Assembly: GCF_014641715.1 (NCBI RefSeq)
Contig: NZ_BMIG01000003.1
Coordinates: 62,001-126,000, forward strand
Length of the DNA: 64,000 nt
Direction of reading: 5' to 3'
Source: Polaromonas eurypsychrophila
GTDB lineage: Bacteria > Pseudomonadota > Gammaproteobacteria > Burkholderiales > Burkholderiaceae_C
Shown here: positions 1-8,437 of the stretch, in pieces
Numbering within the stretch: the stretch's first letter is position 1
Layout: each line of letters opens with the position of its first letter
Notes under the pieces: model-generated
Database searches by the model: none
What the model saw: only the letters and a program-made list of their open reading frames with translations
What the model was told of the DNA's origin: nothing
Program-made: the position numbers and the translations under genes

Positions 1-1041
1 AACGACCCTTCCAGCAAGCTTTCCGCGCGCATTTTCACCTTTGTTTTCTGGACGCAACTTCCGCTTTTTTTTAGCTGGATGTATTTTTGCAACAACGGCA
101 ATACGGCCTGGCTCCCCAGTTTTTGCGCCATGGTGTTGATTTACTACCATGTGACTGACTGGCGCGTGGCCACGGTAGGCATCGTCAGCGGCTTGTTGGG
201 GGCCAGGGCCCTGTTTGTCTGGTTGGGACCGGTCGTGCCGCCCATGAGTGAGCAGCAGTTTGCGATCAACGCGGTAGTGATTGCTTTTTGCTGGGCCAGC
301 GCCCTGCTGCTCGGCCTGTCGTCGGCCAACCTGCGCCGGGACCACCTGCAGCACACCCTGACCACCATAGGCATCATGGCGCACGAGCTGCGAACGCCGC
401 TCGCGACCATGTCCCTGGTCGGGGACGCTGTGCGCAACGAGAGCCAGCCATTGAAGGAGGCGGGCGGCGAACAGCGGCTGGAGCAACTGGTGGTCAGGCT
501 GCACACCCTGGTGCGCAACATGAACCAGCAGATCGACACACAGATCGCCAATGCGCGTCTGATGCGCCTGCCCATCCACAAGGAAACGGTGATGGCCGCT
601 GAATTGCTGCGCAATGTGGTCAAGGACTACCCTTACAGAAGCTTGCGCGAACGCGAAAGCGTGGTGTTGGTACTGCGCAAGGACTTTTCCTTTGAATCGT
701 CCTACCGGCTGTTCTCCCAGGTCGTCAACAACCTCCTGAAAAATGCCTTTCATTCGCTGGCGGCCAGCAGCGCAGCATCAAAACCCGGCAACCTGCGCAT
801 TGAAGTCGGCGTGCTGAACGGGTCCGGACGCATCATCATCACCGACCAGGGTTGCGGTATCGCGCCGGAATTGCAGGCGCGGATTTTCGAACCGTTTTTC
901 TCCACCGACCGGGGCACGGGTCATGGCCTCGGCTTGGCGTTTTGCCGACAGGTTGTGCAAAGTGCACGCGGCTCCATCCGCGTCAAATCCGAGTTGGGCC
1001 GTGGCGCCATTTTCATCATCGATCTTCCCGTCCTCAGGTAA
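1..1041 (+). CDS. Sensor histidine kinase, JqsS/LqsS/CqsS-like (5' end cut by window edge)
   Basis: The frame is open from base 1, so the N-terminus lies outside the window; the first internal ATG is at 79. The visible part begins with several hydrophobic segments (about 50-310), consistent with a multi-pass membrane sensor, followed by a complete kinase core. The phospho-acceptor motif HELRTP has its His codon near 382, the N-box NNLLKNAFHS is near 725, DQGCGI near 845 and GTGHGLGLAF near 915. The response-regulator gene starts 20 bp downstream, and a CqsA/LqsA-type autoinducer synthase lies convergently beyond it. That neighbourhood suggests the kinase senses an alpha-hydroxyketone signal, as LqsS and JqsS do. 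The kinase identity is seen directly; the ligand is inferred from context. Confidence 0.85.
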   Translation, partial: NDPSSKLSARIFTFVFWTQLPLFFSWMYFCNNGNTAWLPSFCAMVLIYYHVTDWRVATVGIVSGLLGARALFVWLGPVVPPMSEQQFAINAVVIAFCWASALLLGLSSANLRRDHLQHTLTTIGIMAHELRTPLATMSLVGDAVRNESQPLKEAGGEQRLEQLVVRLHTLVRNMNQQIDTQIANARLMRLPIHKETVMAAELLRNVVKDYPYRSLRERESVVLVLRKDFSFESSYRLFSQVVNNLLKNAFHSLAASSAASKPGNLRIEVGVLNGSGRIIITDQGCGIAPELQARIFEPFFSTDRGTGHGLGLAFCRQVVQSARGSIRVKSELGRGAIFIIDLPVLR

Positions 1042-1061
1042 TCCTTCACCATCTTCACGCC

Positions 1062-2039
1062 ATGAGTTTCCCTCTGTTTCATCGCCCTGGCGCCGTCGTT
1101 TTTCTTGACGATGACCCCGACTACCTGGAAATGCTCGCCATGGTCTTGCCCAGGCATTGGCATATCAGGCTGTTTTTGAGGCCTCGGACTTGCATCAACC
1201 AGCTGCAGCAGGAACCGCCGCAGTGGGAGGCCGACGCCTGGGCCCAGCAGGAGATCATCGACAACTGGCGCGCCGGCAGCCCACTGATCCCGCAAATCCT
1301 GCAATATTGGTCGACGCGCTCCGACCCTTATGGCTTCACCCATGTATGTGTTTTTGACTACGCCATGCCGGGCATGGATGGCCTGCAGGCCTTGTCAGAA
1401 CTGACCGATTGGCCGGGTGGCAGGGTGTTGCTTACGGGTCAGGCAGACGAACATGTTGCGGTCAGTGCTTTCAACCGCGGGTTGATTGACCAATTCATCG
1501 CCAAGCAGACGCCTGACATTTCCCAGCACCTGATATCTATGGTGCAGCGCATGCTGGACCGGCCCCAGTTGCGACACACCCAAACCTGGCGTGCGGCGCT
1601 GACCCAACCGCAACAGGCGCTGCTGCAGGTGCCGTCGGTAGCCCGTCAACTTACCAGCGTGGCCACCGACCAATGGGTCGAATATGTGGTGATTGGTGAG
1701 CCCTTCGGCATCCTGGGCATGAACGCGGAAGGACTTGTGAGCTGGCTGCAACTGGAGCCCGCTTCCGGGCTGGCAGAGCTGGCTGAACTGGCCGAATCTC
1801 AGGGTATGGACGCCAACTGCGCAGCCGACATCCGAAACGGCCAACAACTGGTGGATCTGGAGCTGCAACAAGCCCTGAAAAGGACGGGCCCGCCCGGAAT
1901 GGCACCCGCCTTTTCCATTGGGCACGAAGGCTCGATGCTGGCCGCGATGTTCCCGCTGGAACTTCCATCCAGCGAGCGGCAATGGACCGGTTACGCCAAG
2001 TGGCTCAAGAAGAACGGCCCCCGCACGGTGCAGGACTAG
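1062..2039 (+). CDS. Response regulator, LqsR/JqsR-like
   Basis: A 325-aa protein. Its N-terminal receiver domain has the acidic triad DDD at 16-18, the phospho-acceptor in VFDYAMPGMDG (Asp99), the conserved Thr in LLTGQ (about 122) and the Lys in IAKQ (about 147). The remaining ~170 residues match no DNA-binding output domain I recognise. Receiver plus unrecognised C-terminal half in ~330 aa is the architecture I recall for Legionella LqsR and Janthinobacterium JqsR. I chose the ATG at 1062, 20 bp after the kinase stop, because it gives a canonical receiver start; the frame is open further upstream inside the kinase gene. It is probably the kinase's cognate partner. Confidence 0.8.
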   Translation: MSFPLFHRPGAVVFLDDDPDYLEMLAMVLPRHWHIRLFLRPRTCINQLQQEPPQWEADAWAQQEIIDNWRAGSPLIPQILQYWSTRSDPYGFTHVCVFDYAMPGMDGLQALSELTDWPGGRVLLTGQADEHVAVSAFNRGLIDQFIAKQTPDISQHLISMVQRMLDRPQLRHTQTWRAALTQPQQALLQVPSVARQLTSVATDQWVEYVVIGEPFGILGMNAEGLVSWLQLEPASGLAELAELAESQGMDANCAADIRNGQQLVDLELQQALKRTGPPGMAPAFSIGHEGSMLAAMFPLELPSSERQWTGYAKWLKKNGPRTVQD

Positions 2040-2076
2040 GGGCCGTTCACACCATAAATGCAGATGCGAACTATCC

Positions 2077-3354
2077 CTAACCCGCGAGCTGATTGCCGCT
2101 TGATCCGGCAGCACGTGCCCGTCTGGCGATTGGCCAGTCCCAGGGCTTGACCAGCGGCGCCACCTCGCGCGCCACCGCCTCCACATGGCCGAGTTCGGCG
2201 TCTGTCAGCGCCGCATGCAGTGTTAGTCGCACCATGGCGCGGTTGCGGCTGGTCGCCGGCGCGCAGAACACGGCGCCAAACACCCCACGATCTTCCAGAT
2301 GATCGCGCAGCACCATGGTGTCGGGTTCGGTGCCGGCCTCCAGCGAAATGATCTGCTCGGTTCCCTGGTGAATCGGATAACCCAAGTCGGACAAGCTGGC
2401 GCGCAGCCTCAGAGTGTGGGCGCGCAGGCGGTGGCGCTGCTCGTCGCGCTGGCCGATCACGGCGAGCGTCGCATTCAGGCCCGCAATTTCGTAGGGCAAC
2501 AGGCAGGAACTGAAAATGTTCGGATAACTTGAACTGAGGATGTAATAGCGGAGGTCGGCCGGGGCGGTAAAAAAGCCGCCGCGTCCCGCGAAAGCCTTGG
2601 CGAGGCTGGCCGTGATGAAGTGCACCCGGTCGGTCAACCCGAGTTCCGCGCACAAGCCGGCACCGCCCGGGCCGTGGGTTCCCAGCGAATGTGACTCATC
2701 GACCAGAATCATGCAGCCATGGCGTTCTGCGACCTCCACCATCTCGCGCAGCGGACACAGGGCGCCTGTGGTGCTGTACACGGAGTCCACCACCACCACC
2801 CCGGCACCGTGGCGGGTGAGCATACGCTCCAGGTGCGCCGGGTCATTGTGGCGGAAGGGATGGGCCGGGGCACGTGCCGCGTGGGCCCCTTCCCAAAGCG
2901 AGGTATGCGCCAAGGTATCGAGATAGACCGGTGTTTGCGCGTCGGCTATCGCCTGCAGCAAGCCCACATTGGCCGCATAACCCGACTGGCAGATAAAACC
3001 ATCGTCTTTTCCAACCCAGTTGGCCAAGGATTTTTCGAGCGACCGGGCCGGATGCTCGCCATGCACGAACACCCCGGACTGGATCACGAACTCGCGGTCA
3101 TGCCGCAAGGCTGCCACCTGGGCGCCAACAATGTCCGGATGACCTGTCACGCTGAGGTAGTCGTTGCCGTCCAGACGCACCGAATCGGAACCCGCGGTTT
3201 TGCCGTGAAGCACGAATTTTCCGCCCCATTGCTTTTGCCAGCGTGGTGTGAATTCGCGTGCAATACGTTGCCGCAAATGCGCGGAAAGCCCGGGATTGAT
3301 AGTCGATTTGGTGACAGTACGGACGGGAACAATGTCGAGGATTTCAAGTTGCAT
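2077..3354 (-). CDS. CAI-1-type autoinducer synthase (CqsA/LqsA/JqsA family)
   Basis: A 425-aa PLP-dependent alpha-oxoamine synthase. The PLP lysine is in ITASLAKAFAGRGG (Lys253), VDESHSLGTHG (about 218-228) carries the cofactor Asp and His, and the N-terminal GNDYLS motif is at 63-68. Paralogues KBL and BioF share this fold. The assignment to the CqsA branch rests on its length, the SSSYPNIFSS region and the two-component partners next door. The family makes alpha-hydroxyketone or alpha-aminoketone signals from acyl-CoA and an amino acid or SAM. The start is preceded by AAGG. The gene is convergent with the kinase-regulator pair and has a perfect palindrome about 60 bp upstream. The acyl chain length cannot be told from sequence. 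Confidence 0.85.
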   Translation of the reverse strand: MQLEILDIVPVRTVTKSTINPGLSAHLRQRIAREFTPRWQKQWGGKFVLHGKTAGSDSVRLDGNDYLSVTGHPDIVGAQVAALRHDREFVIQSGVFVHGEHPARSLEKSLANWVGKDDGFICQSGYAANVGLLQAIADAQTPVYLDTLAHTSLWEGAHAARAPAHPFRHNDPAHLERMLTRHGAGVVVVDSVYSTTGALCPLREMVEVAERHGCMILVDESHSLGTHGPGGAGLCAELGLTDRVHFITASLAKAFAGRGGFFTAPADLRYYILSSSYPNIFSSCLLPYEIAGLNATLAVIGQRDEQRHRLRAHTLRLRASLSDLGYPIHQGTEQIISLEAGTEPDTMVLRDHLEDRGVFGAVFCAPATSRNRAMVRLTLHAALTDAELGHVEAVAREVAPLVKPWDWPIARRARAAGSSGNQLAG

Positions 3355-3416
3355 GGAGTTACCTTGTGAAAAAGTAACACCATTGAAAATGAAATCGACA
3401 AATTTGAGACTGGAAC

Positions 3417-3436
3417 CCCTGTCAATATTGACAGGG
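3417..3436. promoter_or_regulatory. Perfect 20-bp palindrome upstream of the autoinducer synthase
   Basis: CCCTGTCAATATTGACAGGG is an uninterrupted palindrome centred about 72 bp upstream of the synthase start. It fits the general LuxR-box form CT-N12-AG, and each strand contains TTGACA, so it could overlap a -35 element. No LuxR-family gene lies in the window. It is an operator candidate only. Confidence 0.5.
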
Positions 3437-3503
3437 ATAGCGAGTCAGCACTGGCGATTAAAGTTAATGCGTGCCTAAATGAGATTCTTTTGTATTACTT
3501 GCG

Positions 3504-4814
3504 TCATGCATCACGCGCGCCTCGGGTCAGACTCAATGCGGCCAGCGCCATGATTTTTGCGCTGTCCACCAGTTCCTGAATACCCACATATTCATCCGGC
3601 TGGTGCGCCAGATCCAGAATGCCGGGACCGTAGGCAATACACGCGTCAAGCTTGGCAGTGCGCACGATATGTTTCTGGTCGTAAGTGCCGGGGCTGGAGA
3701 TGTAGCTGGCTTCGCGACCGAGCACGCGGGCAATCGCCCGGGCAGTGGCCAGCACCACCGGCGCGTCTCTCGGCGTCGCCGTCGGCACAAAACTCATGAT
3801 GTCTTTGATGCCGTAGTTGAAACCTGGCCGGCTGTGCTTGAGCTCTTCGAGCATGGCCACGATTTCAGCTTTGACAGTCTCCAGGTTTTCCTCGGCAATG
3901 AAGCGGCGGTCCAGCACCGCGCGGCAGGAGTGCGCCACCACCGGCGAAGGCAAGTCGCCGGTCGGTCGGTCCAAGGCATCCATGGAGAACAGTTGCTCGA
4001 CCTGGCCGCCATGCAGGCTGTTGATGTTCAACGTGCTGACCCGGGCGCCGGGTGGCTCCACCGGCTCGGCCGTGTGGCGCTGCGACAGGCGCGGCTGCAA
4101 CTGCGTCTCCAGCAGATGGATGAAAGCACTCATGTGGTTGATGGCGCTGTCGCCCAGGAAAGGCATGGAGCCATGGGCGATGCGGCCCAGGGTTTCGACC
4201 TCGCCCCACCACACGCCGCGGTGGCCCAGGCAGATGCGGTCCACACCGAGCGGCTCGGGAATGATCACATGGTGCACGCGGGGTTTGGTGAAGTAACCGC
4301 GCTCGGCGAGGTAACCCACGCCGGCAAAACCGCCCGACTCTTCATCGACTGTGCCTGAAATTTCCAGCGCGCCGGCGAACGGCAGGCCTTCCTCGAGAAT
4401 CGCCTCGCAGGCGATCACGCTGGAGGCCAGCCCGCCTTTCATGTCGCAGGTGCCGCGTCCATACACCTTGCCGTCCCGGATGTCGGCACCGAAGGGGTCA
4501 CTGCTCCAGCCGGAGCCGGCTTCGACCACATCGATGTGACTGTTGAAGTGAACACACTCCCCGCCGGGCTGACCTTCGTAGCGTGCCACCACATTGATGC
4601 GCGGGTGTGAGTCGCGGTCCCCCGGAGCGCCTGTGGCACGGATATATTCCACCGCAAAACCGCGTTTTGCCAGCCGCTCACCGAGCATGCGGGCACAGGC
4701 TTCGTAGGCGTCGCCGGGTGGATTGGTCGTCGGAATGCGCACCAGGTCTTGGGTAAGGGCAACGACCTCGTCGCGTTTAGACTCGATGCGTTTGAGCAGG
4801 CTGTCATGGTTCAT
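3504..4814 (-). CDS. M20-family metallopeptidase (ArgE/DapE type deacylase)
   Basis: A 436-aa zinc-dependent amidohydrolase of the acetylornithine deacetylase / succinyl-diaminopimelate desuccinylase family. Metal-site motifs visible are NSHIDVV (His93, Asp95), GRGTCDMKGG (bridging Asp124) and VDEESGG (catalytic and metal Glu158/159). There is no signal peptide, so it is cytoplasmic. The family hydrolyses N-acyl or N-succinyl amino acids. The gene stands alone between the quorum-sensing synthase and a repeat element, so context does not narrow the substrate, and true argE or dapE function should not be assumed. Confidence 0.85.
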   Translation of the reverse strand: MNHDSLLKRIESKRDEVVALTQDLVRIPTTNPPGDAYEACARMLGERLAKRGFAVEYIRATGAPGDRDSHPRINVVARYEGQPGGECVHFNSHIDVVEAGSGWSSDPFGADIRDGKVYGRGTCDMKGGLASSVIACEAILEEGLPFAGALEISGTVDEESGGFAGVGYLAERGYFTKPRVHHVIIPEPLGVDRICLGHRGVWWGEVETLGRIAHGSMPFLGDSAINHMSAFIHLLETQLQPRLSQRHTAEPVEPPGARVSTLNINSLHGGQVEQLFSMDALDRPTGDLPSPVVAHSCRAVLDRRFIAEENLETVKAEIVAMLEELKHSRPGFNYGIKDIMSFVPTATPRDAPVVLATARAIARVLGREASYISSPGTYDQKHIVRTAKLDACIAYGPGILDLAHQPDEYVGIQELVDSAKIMALAALSLTRGARDA

Positions 4815-4896
4815 GCGGCCAGTTTATGTGAACCATGCCGCGCTGTCTCGCAATCTCGAATCCTGTTTTTTCAAGCAGGGGCCGCGGGTCCGGCTC

Positions 4897-5046
4897 CTCC
4901 GGCCCGCAGGCGCAGCGCCCCCTCTGGGGGCAGCGACCACACGCAGTGGAGAGCTTGGGGGTCTGGTTTTCCCGCCGGGCCGTCCCAAGGGAAAATGCGC
5001 CCCCTCGGGGGGCAGAAAGCTACACGAAGTGAGCGAACGTGGGGGC
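4897..5046. repeat. Gene-terminal G/C hairpin repeat, two diverged units
   Basis: Two units in a row share the pattern GCCCCCTCxGGGGGCAG, then CACACG(C/A)AGTG and (T/G)GGGGG. The right unit also contains CGGGCCGTCCCAAGG. The element ends exactly at the TAG stop codon of the minus-strand MBL-rhodanese gene. Related copies are at 25261-25520 and 49763-49838, and the CGGGCCGTTCCCAAGG part recurs at 21344 and 28637. The rest of 4815-5046 holds nothing else I can identify. Confidence 0.7.
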
Positions 5047-6168
5047 CTAATTTTGCCGCCAGGGCAAGCCACGAAAACGCCAACCACCGCGCGTGCCGCG
5101 GCGCGCCTCGGCATCCGGGTCGCCCTCGAAACCTTCGAGGATGTTGTAGGCCTCCAGTCCCAGCTCGGTGGCGCGTTTGGCAGCCGCAATTGAACGCACT
5201 CCGCTGCGGCACAACATCACCGCCTTGCCGCCGGTTGGCACGACGGCCTTCAGGGCTTCGTCGAACTGCGGATTCATGTCCATGCCGGGCCACTGCTTCC
5301 AGGCCAGCGCCACCGCACCCGGCACAAAACCGACCCATTCGCGCTCGGCATCGCTGCGCACATCAATCAGCACCGCCTGGCCGGCCTGCCACCACTGGCA
5401 AGCCAGCTCGGGCGACACATTGCCGGCATACGCCTGGGCGGGCTGGACCTGCAACAAGCAGGCGCCGTCGGCATCTTGTCGGCCCCTGCCCAGGCCCGAG
5501 TTCTGATTCGCTGGCAGTGCCTCGTCCATGCGCGCCGGACGCGGCAAGTGAAGCTGCGACATGGTGGCCACGAACTCCGCCAGGCTTTTGCCGGCAATGC
5601 GCACATTGCCAGCCTTCTCCGCAGCGATCGTGGAATGGGTACGGCCCTGGTAATCGTGACCAGGCCAGACCATGGTGCTGTCCGGCAAAGTGAACAGCCG
5701 TTGCGTGATGCTCTTGTACAGCGCCTGAGCGCTGCCCGACTGAAAATCGGTGCGACCACACCCATTGATGAGCAGGGTGTCGCCAGTAAAAAGATGCTCG
5801 CGCCAAAGATAACTGACGCTGCCGGCGGTATGGCCGGGTGTGTGTATCACTGTGATCTGCTCGCCGCCCACCCGCAACGTGTCGCCATCCTTGAGCTGAC
5901 GTGCGGCAGTCGCAATGCCGCAAGCTTCCGGTGCCACCGTCTGCGCTCCTGTGTGCTCGGCCAGTTGCCCGGCGCTGGTGATGTGGTCTGCATGGGCGTG
6001 CGTTTCCACCGTCCACCGCAGCTTGAGCCCCTGGTCCCGAAGAACGGCGAGATCGCGCTCCAGTTGCTGATCCACCGGGTCGATGATGAGAGCCTCGCGC
6101 GTCACTGGATCGAACAACAAATAGGTGTAGGTGCTGGAAGCAGGGTCAAAAAGTTGGAGCGGTTTCAT
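5047..6168 (-). CDS. MBL-fold hydrolase with C-terminal rhodanese domain (persulfide dioxygenase type)
   Basis: A 373-aa fusion. Residues 1-250 are a metallo-beta-lactamase fold with the metal motif THAHADH (His57, His59, Asp61, His62). Residues 260-373 are a rhodanese domain whose active-site loop CRSGVRS carries Cys320. This pairing is typical of ETHE1-like persulfide dioxygenases that handle glutathione persulfide and sulfane sulfur. The frame opens at 6264, but MKPLQLFDP at 6168 is the usual family start. The stop codon lies at the edge of a repeat element. The gene stands alone and is probably cytoplasmic. The general class is secure; the exact sulfur substrate is inferred. Confidence 0.8.
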   Translation of the reverse strand: MKPLQLFDPASSTYTYLLFDPVTREALIIDPVDQQLERDLAVLRDQGLKLRWTVETHAHADHITSAGQLAEHTGAQTVAPEACGIATAARQLKDGDTLRVGGEQITVIHTPGHTAGSVSYLWREHLFTGDTLLINGCGRTDFQSGSAQALYKSITQRLFTLPDSTMVWPGHDYQGRTHSTIAAEKAGNVRIAGKSLAEFVATMSQLHLPRPARMDEALPANQNSGLGRGRQDADGACLLQVQPAQAYAGNVSPELACQWWQAGQAVLIDVRSDAEREWVGFVPGAVALAWKQWPGMDMNPQFDEALKAVVPTGGKAVMLCRSGVRSIAAAKRATELGLEAYNILEGFEGDPDAEARRGTRGGWRFRGLPWRQN

Positions 6169-6596
6169 GGCAATTCCAGGTTCAGGCAGGGGCACGATGG
6201 CCGTCGGCAAACTACACAAGCGTGACGCCAAGTTTAGGCCGCCGCAAGCGTTCAGCCGCGCCAACCGACAAAGCGCACCCCTGCAATCTCCTGAGCAGTT
6301 ATCTGCTCCTTTTTTTATAGCTGCTTGCCTTTAATCCGCCGTGGGCTGGAGGCCAAAAGGGCTAAAAATCCGAGCTACTGCCAGAGCGCCGCACCGCGCT
6401 TTCCAGACAATATGAAATGCGATCTCGGAATCTTGACGAAATGCTGACAGTTGCTACTCAAACAGGGCACTGATAAACAGTTTCACCCCAATTGGATGCA
6501 ATCATCGGCGACTCGTTGGTAAAAACCCTCTTTCATGCAGGGCGCCAATCGCGAAAGATAGCTTGCTAACTTTCAATCATCAACAGGAGACACGCC
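6169..6596. other. Intergenic region with one dispersed repeat; promoter side of the TRAP operon
   Basis: This 428-bp gap holds a copy of the ATAGCTGCTTGC...GGGCTGGAGG repeat at 6309-6357 and, at its end, the ribosome-binding site AGGAGA of the TRAP receptor gene. I see no tRNA, small ORF or convincing promoter hexamers in the remainder. Confidence 0.5.
6309..6357 (+). repeat. Dispersed short repeat, family A, copy 1
   Basis: It has the core TTTTTATAGCTGCTTGC followed about 15 bp later by GTGGGCTGGAGGC. Other copies of this family are at 14701, 18351, 22645, 43800, 50951, 52564 and 63048. All lie between genes or at gene ends. Confidence 0.7.
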
Positions 6597-7715
6597 ATGA
6601 CAGATATCACAACCCCTCGCCGCCGCAGTCTGCTGAAGGGCGCCGCTGTCGCCGCGGGTGCCGGTGCCATGTCCGCACCTATGCTGGCTACCGCACAGAC
6701 CACCACCACTCTGCGTTTCCAGAGCACCTGGCCAGCCAAGGATATCTTCCACGAATACGCCAACGACTTCGCCAAAAAAGTCAATGACATGGCGGGCGGA
6801 AAACTCAAGATCGAAGTGTTGCCTTCCGGTGCCGTGGTGCCCGCGTTCCAGTTGCTGGAAGCCGTGAACAAGGGCACGCTGGACGGCGGTCATGGCGTGG
6901 TCGCGTACCACTATGGCAAGCAGGCAGCGCTGGCGCTGTGGGGCTCAGGCCCGGCTTACGGCATGGACCCCAACATGGTGCTGGCCTGGCACAACTACGG
7001 CGGCGGCAAGGCGCTGCTGGAGGAGATCTACAAATCGATCAACATGGACGTGGTGTCCTACCTCACCGGACCCATGCCGACACAACCCCTGGGCTGGTTC
7101 AAGAAGCCGATTGCCAAAGTTGCCGACATGAAGGGCCTGAAGTTCCGCACCGTCGGCCTGTCGGTGGACATTTTCACCGAGTTGGGCATGGCGGTGAACC
7201 CGCTGCCAGGCGGCGAAATTGTGCCAGCACTGGACCGGGGCTTGATTGACGCTGCAGAATTCAACAATGCAACCTCCGACCGTATTCTGGGCTTTCCTGA
7301 TGTGGTGAAGAACTGCATGCTGCAGAGCTTCCACCAGAGTGGCGAGCAGTTTGAAATCTTGTTCAACAAGGGCAAGTACAACGCCCTGGCGCCCGAACTC
7401 AAGTCCATCATCGACTACGCCGTTCAGGCGGCTAGTGCAGACATGAGCTGGAAAGCGGTTGAGCGCAATTCCCAGGACTACATCGAGCTGAAGAAAGCTG
7501 GCATCAAGTTCTACAAAACACCCGATGCGATCTTGCGTGCGCAACTCGAAGCCTGGGACAAGACCATCGAGAAAAAGAGCAAGGACAATCCGCTGTTTGT
7601 CAAAGTGCTGGCCTCCCAGAAGGCCTTTGCGGCGCGCGCCAGCCAGTGGCAAAATGACTACATGGTCGATTTCAAAATGGCCTACAACCACTACTTCGGC
7701 AAGAAGAAAGCCTGA
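6597..7715 (+). CDS. TRAP transporter substrate-binding protein (DctP family)
   Basis: A 372-aa periplasmic binding protein with a twin-arginine signal: RRRSLLKG at about 8-15, a hydrophobic stretch, and cleavage expected after ATAQ. The mature part starts with TLRFQSTWPAKD. The body has the DctP-family helix-rich pattern, including MKGLKFRTVG (about 178-187), where the conserved Arg normally binds a substrate carboxylate. AGGAGA precedes the start. The two membrane subunits follow, with an intrinsic terminator-like hairpin in between that probably lets the receptor be made in excess. The sequence resembles the alpha-keto-acid/mannitol-type subgroup more than C4-dicarboxylate DctP, but the substrate is not determined. 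Confidence 0.9.
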   Translation: MTDITTPRRRSLLKGAAVAAGAGAMSAPMLATAQTTTTLRFQSTWPAKDIFHEYANDFAKKVNDMAGGKLKIEVLPSGAVVPAFQLLEAVNKGTLDGGHGVVAYHYGKQAALALWGSGPAYGMDPNMVLAWHNYGGGKALLEEIYKSINMDVVSYLTGPMPTQPLGWFKKPIAKVADMKGLKFRTVGLSVDIFTELGMAVNPLPGGEIVPALDRGLIDAAEFNNATSDRILGFPDVVKNCMLQSFHQSGEQFEILFNKGKYNALAPELKSIIDYAVQAASADMSWKAVERNSQDYIELKKAGIKFYKTPDAILRAQLEAWDKTIEKKSKDNPLFVKVLASQKAFAARASQWQNDYMVDFKMAYNHYFGKKKA

Positions 7716-7736
7716 TACCAGTCTTTCCCTGATGAC

Positions 7737-7774
7737 CCAGCCATCCGGTTCTTCTGGGTGGCTGGTTTTATTTT
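7737..7774 (+). terminator. Intercistronic terminator/attenuator between TRAP receptor and permease genes
   Basis: CCAGCCATCC pairs with GGGTGGCTGG (one G-T wobble) across a 9-nt loop and is followed by TTTTATTTT. Partial termination here would raise the receptor-to-permease ratio. Confidence 0.7.
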
Positions 7775-7808
7775 GTGCAGCGCCAAAAAGGGGTGAGCAG
7801 GTGTTTTT

Positions 7809-8435
7809 ATGAGTATCCAACGCGTTCTTTATACCGCTGATGAAATCAGCACCTGGGTCGGGAAGGCTGCAGCCTGGCTTATCGTGGTATTGATGCTGCT
7901 GGTCTGCGCCGAAGTTTTCAAGCGCTACGCGCTGAACGCACCGACCGCATGGATTTACGACGTCAACAACATGCTTTACGGCACGCTCTTCATGCTGGGT
8001 GGTGCTTACACCCTGGCCCACGATGGTCATGTTCGCGGCGATTTTTTTTACGGCAACATGAAACCGCGCACACAGGCGACGGTGGACTTCGTCATGTACT
8101 TCCTGTTTTTTATTCCCGGCATTGCAGCGCTCACCTGGGCCGGATGGACTTATTTTGGGGACTCCCTGGCCATGCGCGAGCAGACTTTCAATGCAGACCC
8201 GATACCGCTTTACCCGTTCAAGTTTGTGATTCCCATGGCCGGCGCGATTGTGCTGATGCAGGGTATCGCCGAAATCATTCGCTGTCTGGTGTGTATCAAG
8301 ACCGGCGAGTGGACACCGCGCCTGAAGGACGCGGAAGAGTCTGATGTCGTTGCGCAGCAACTCGCCGCCAGCGAATACGTCGATGAGGAGGCACGTCAGT
8401 TGGCCATCGAAAAATCCAAAGGGATGAAGGGCTGA
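7809..8435 (+). CDS. TRAP transporter small permease (DctQ family)
   Basis: A 208-aa protein with four hydrophobic segments at roughly 18-42, 55-75, 95-120 and 140-165, the usual DctQ topology, and a charged cytoplasmic C-terminal tail of ~40 residues. The motif AEVFKRYALNAPTAWIYDV near residue 35 is characteristic of the family. The start at 7809 follows a purine-rich stretch. The stop is 2 bp before the large permease gene, so the two are translationally linked. It forms the membrane complex with the next gene product. Confidence 0.9.
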   Translation: MSIQRVLYTADEISTWVGKAAAWLIVVLMLLVCAEVFKRYALNAPTAWIYDVNNMLYGTLFMLGGAYTLAHDGHVRGDFFYGNMKPRTQATVDFVMYFLFFIPGIAALTWAGWTYFGDSLAMREQTFNADPIPLYPFKFVIPMAGAIVLMQGIAEIIRCLVCIKTGEWTPRLKDAEESDVVAQQLAASEYVDEEARQLAIEKSKGMKG

Positions 8436-8437
8436 TC

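Noticed and set aside
6945..8360. Minus-strand open frame of 471 codons across the TRAP receptor and small permease
   Set aside because: It spans two genes and the terminator between them in antisense. No recognisable domain.
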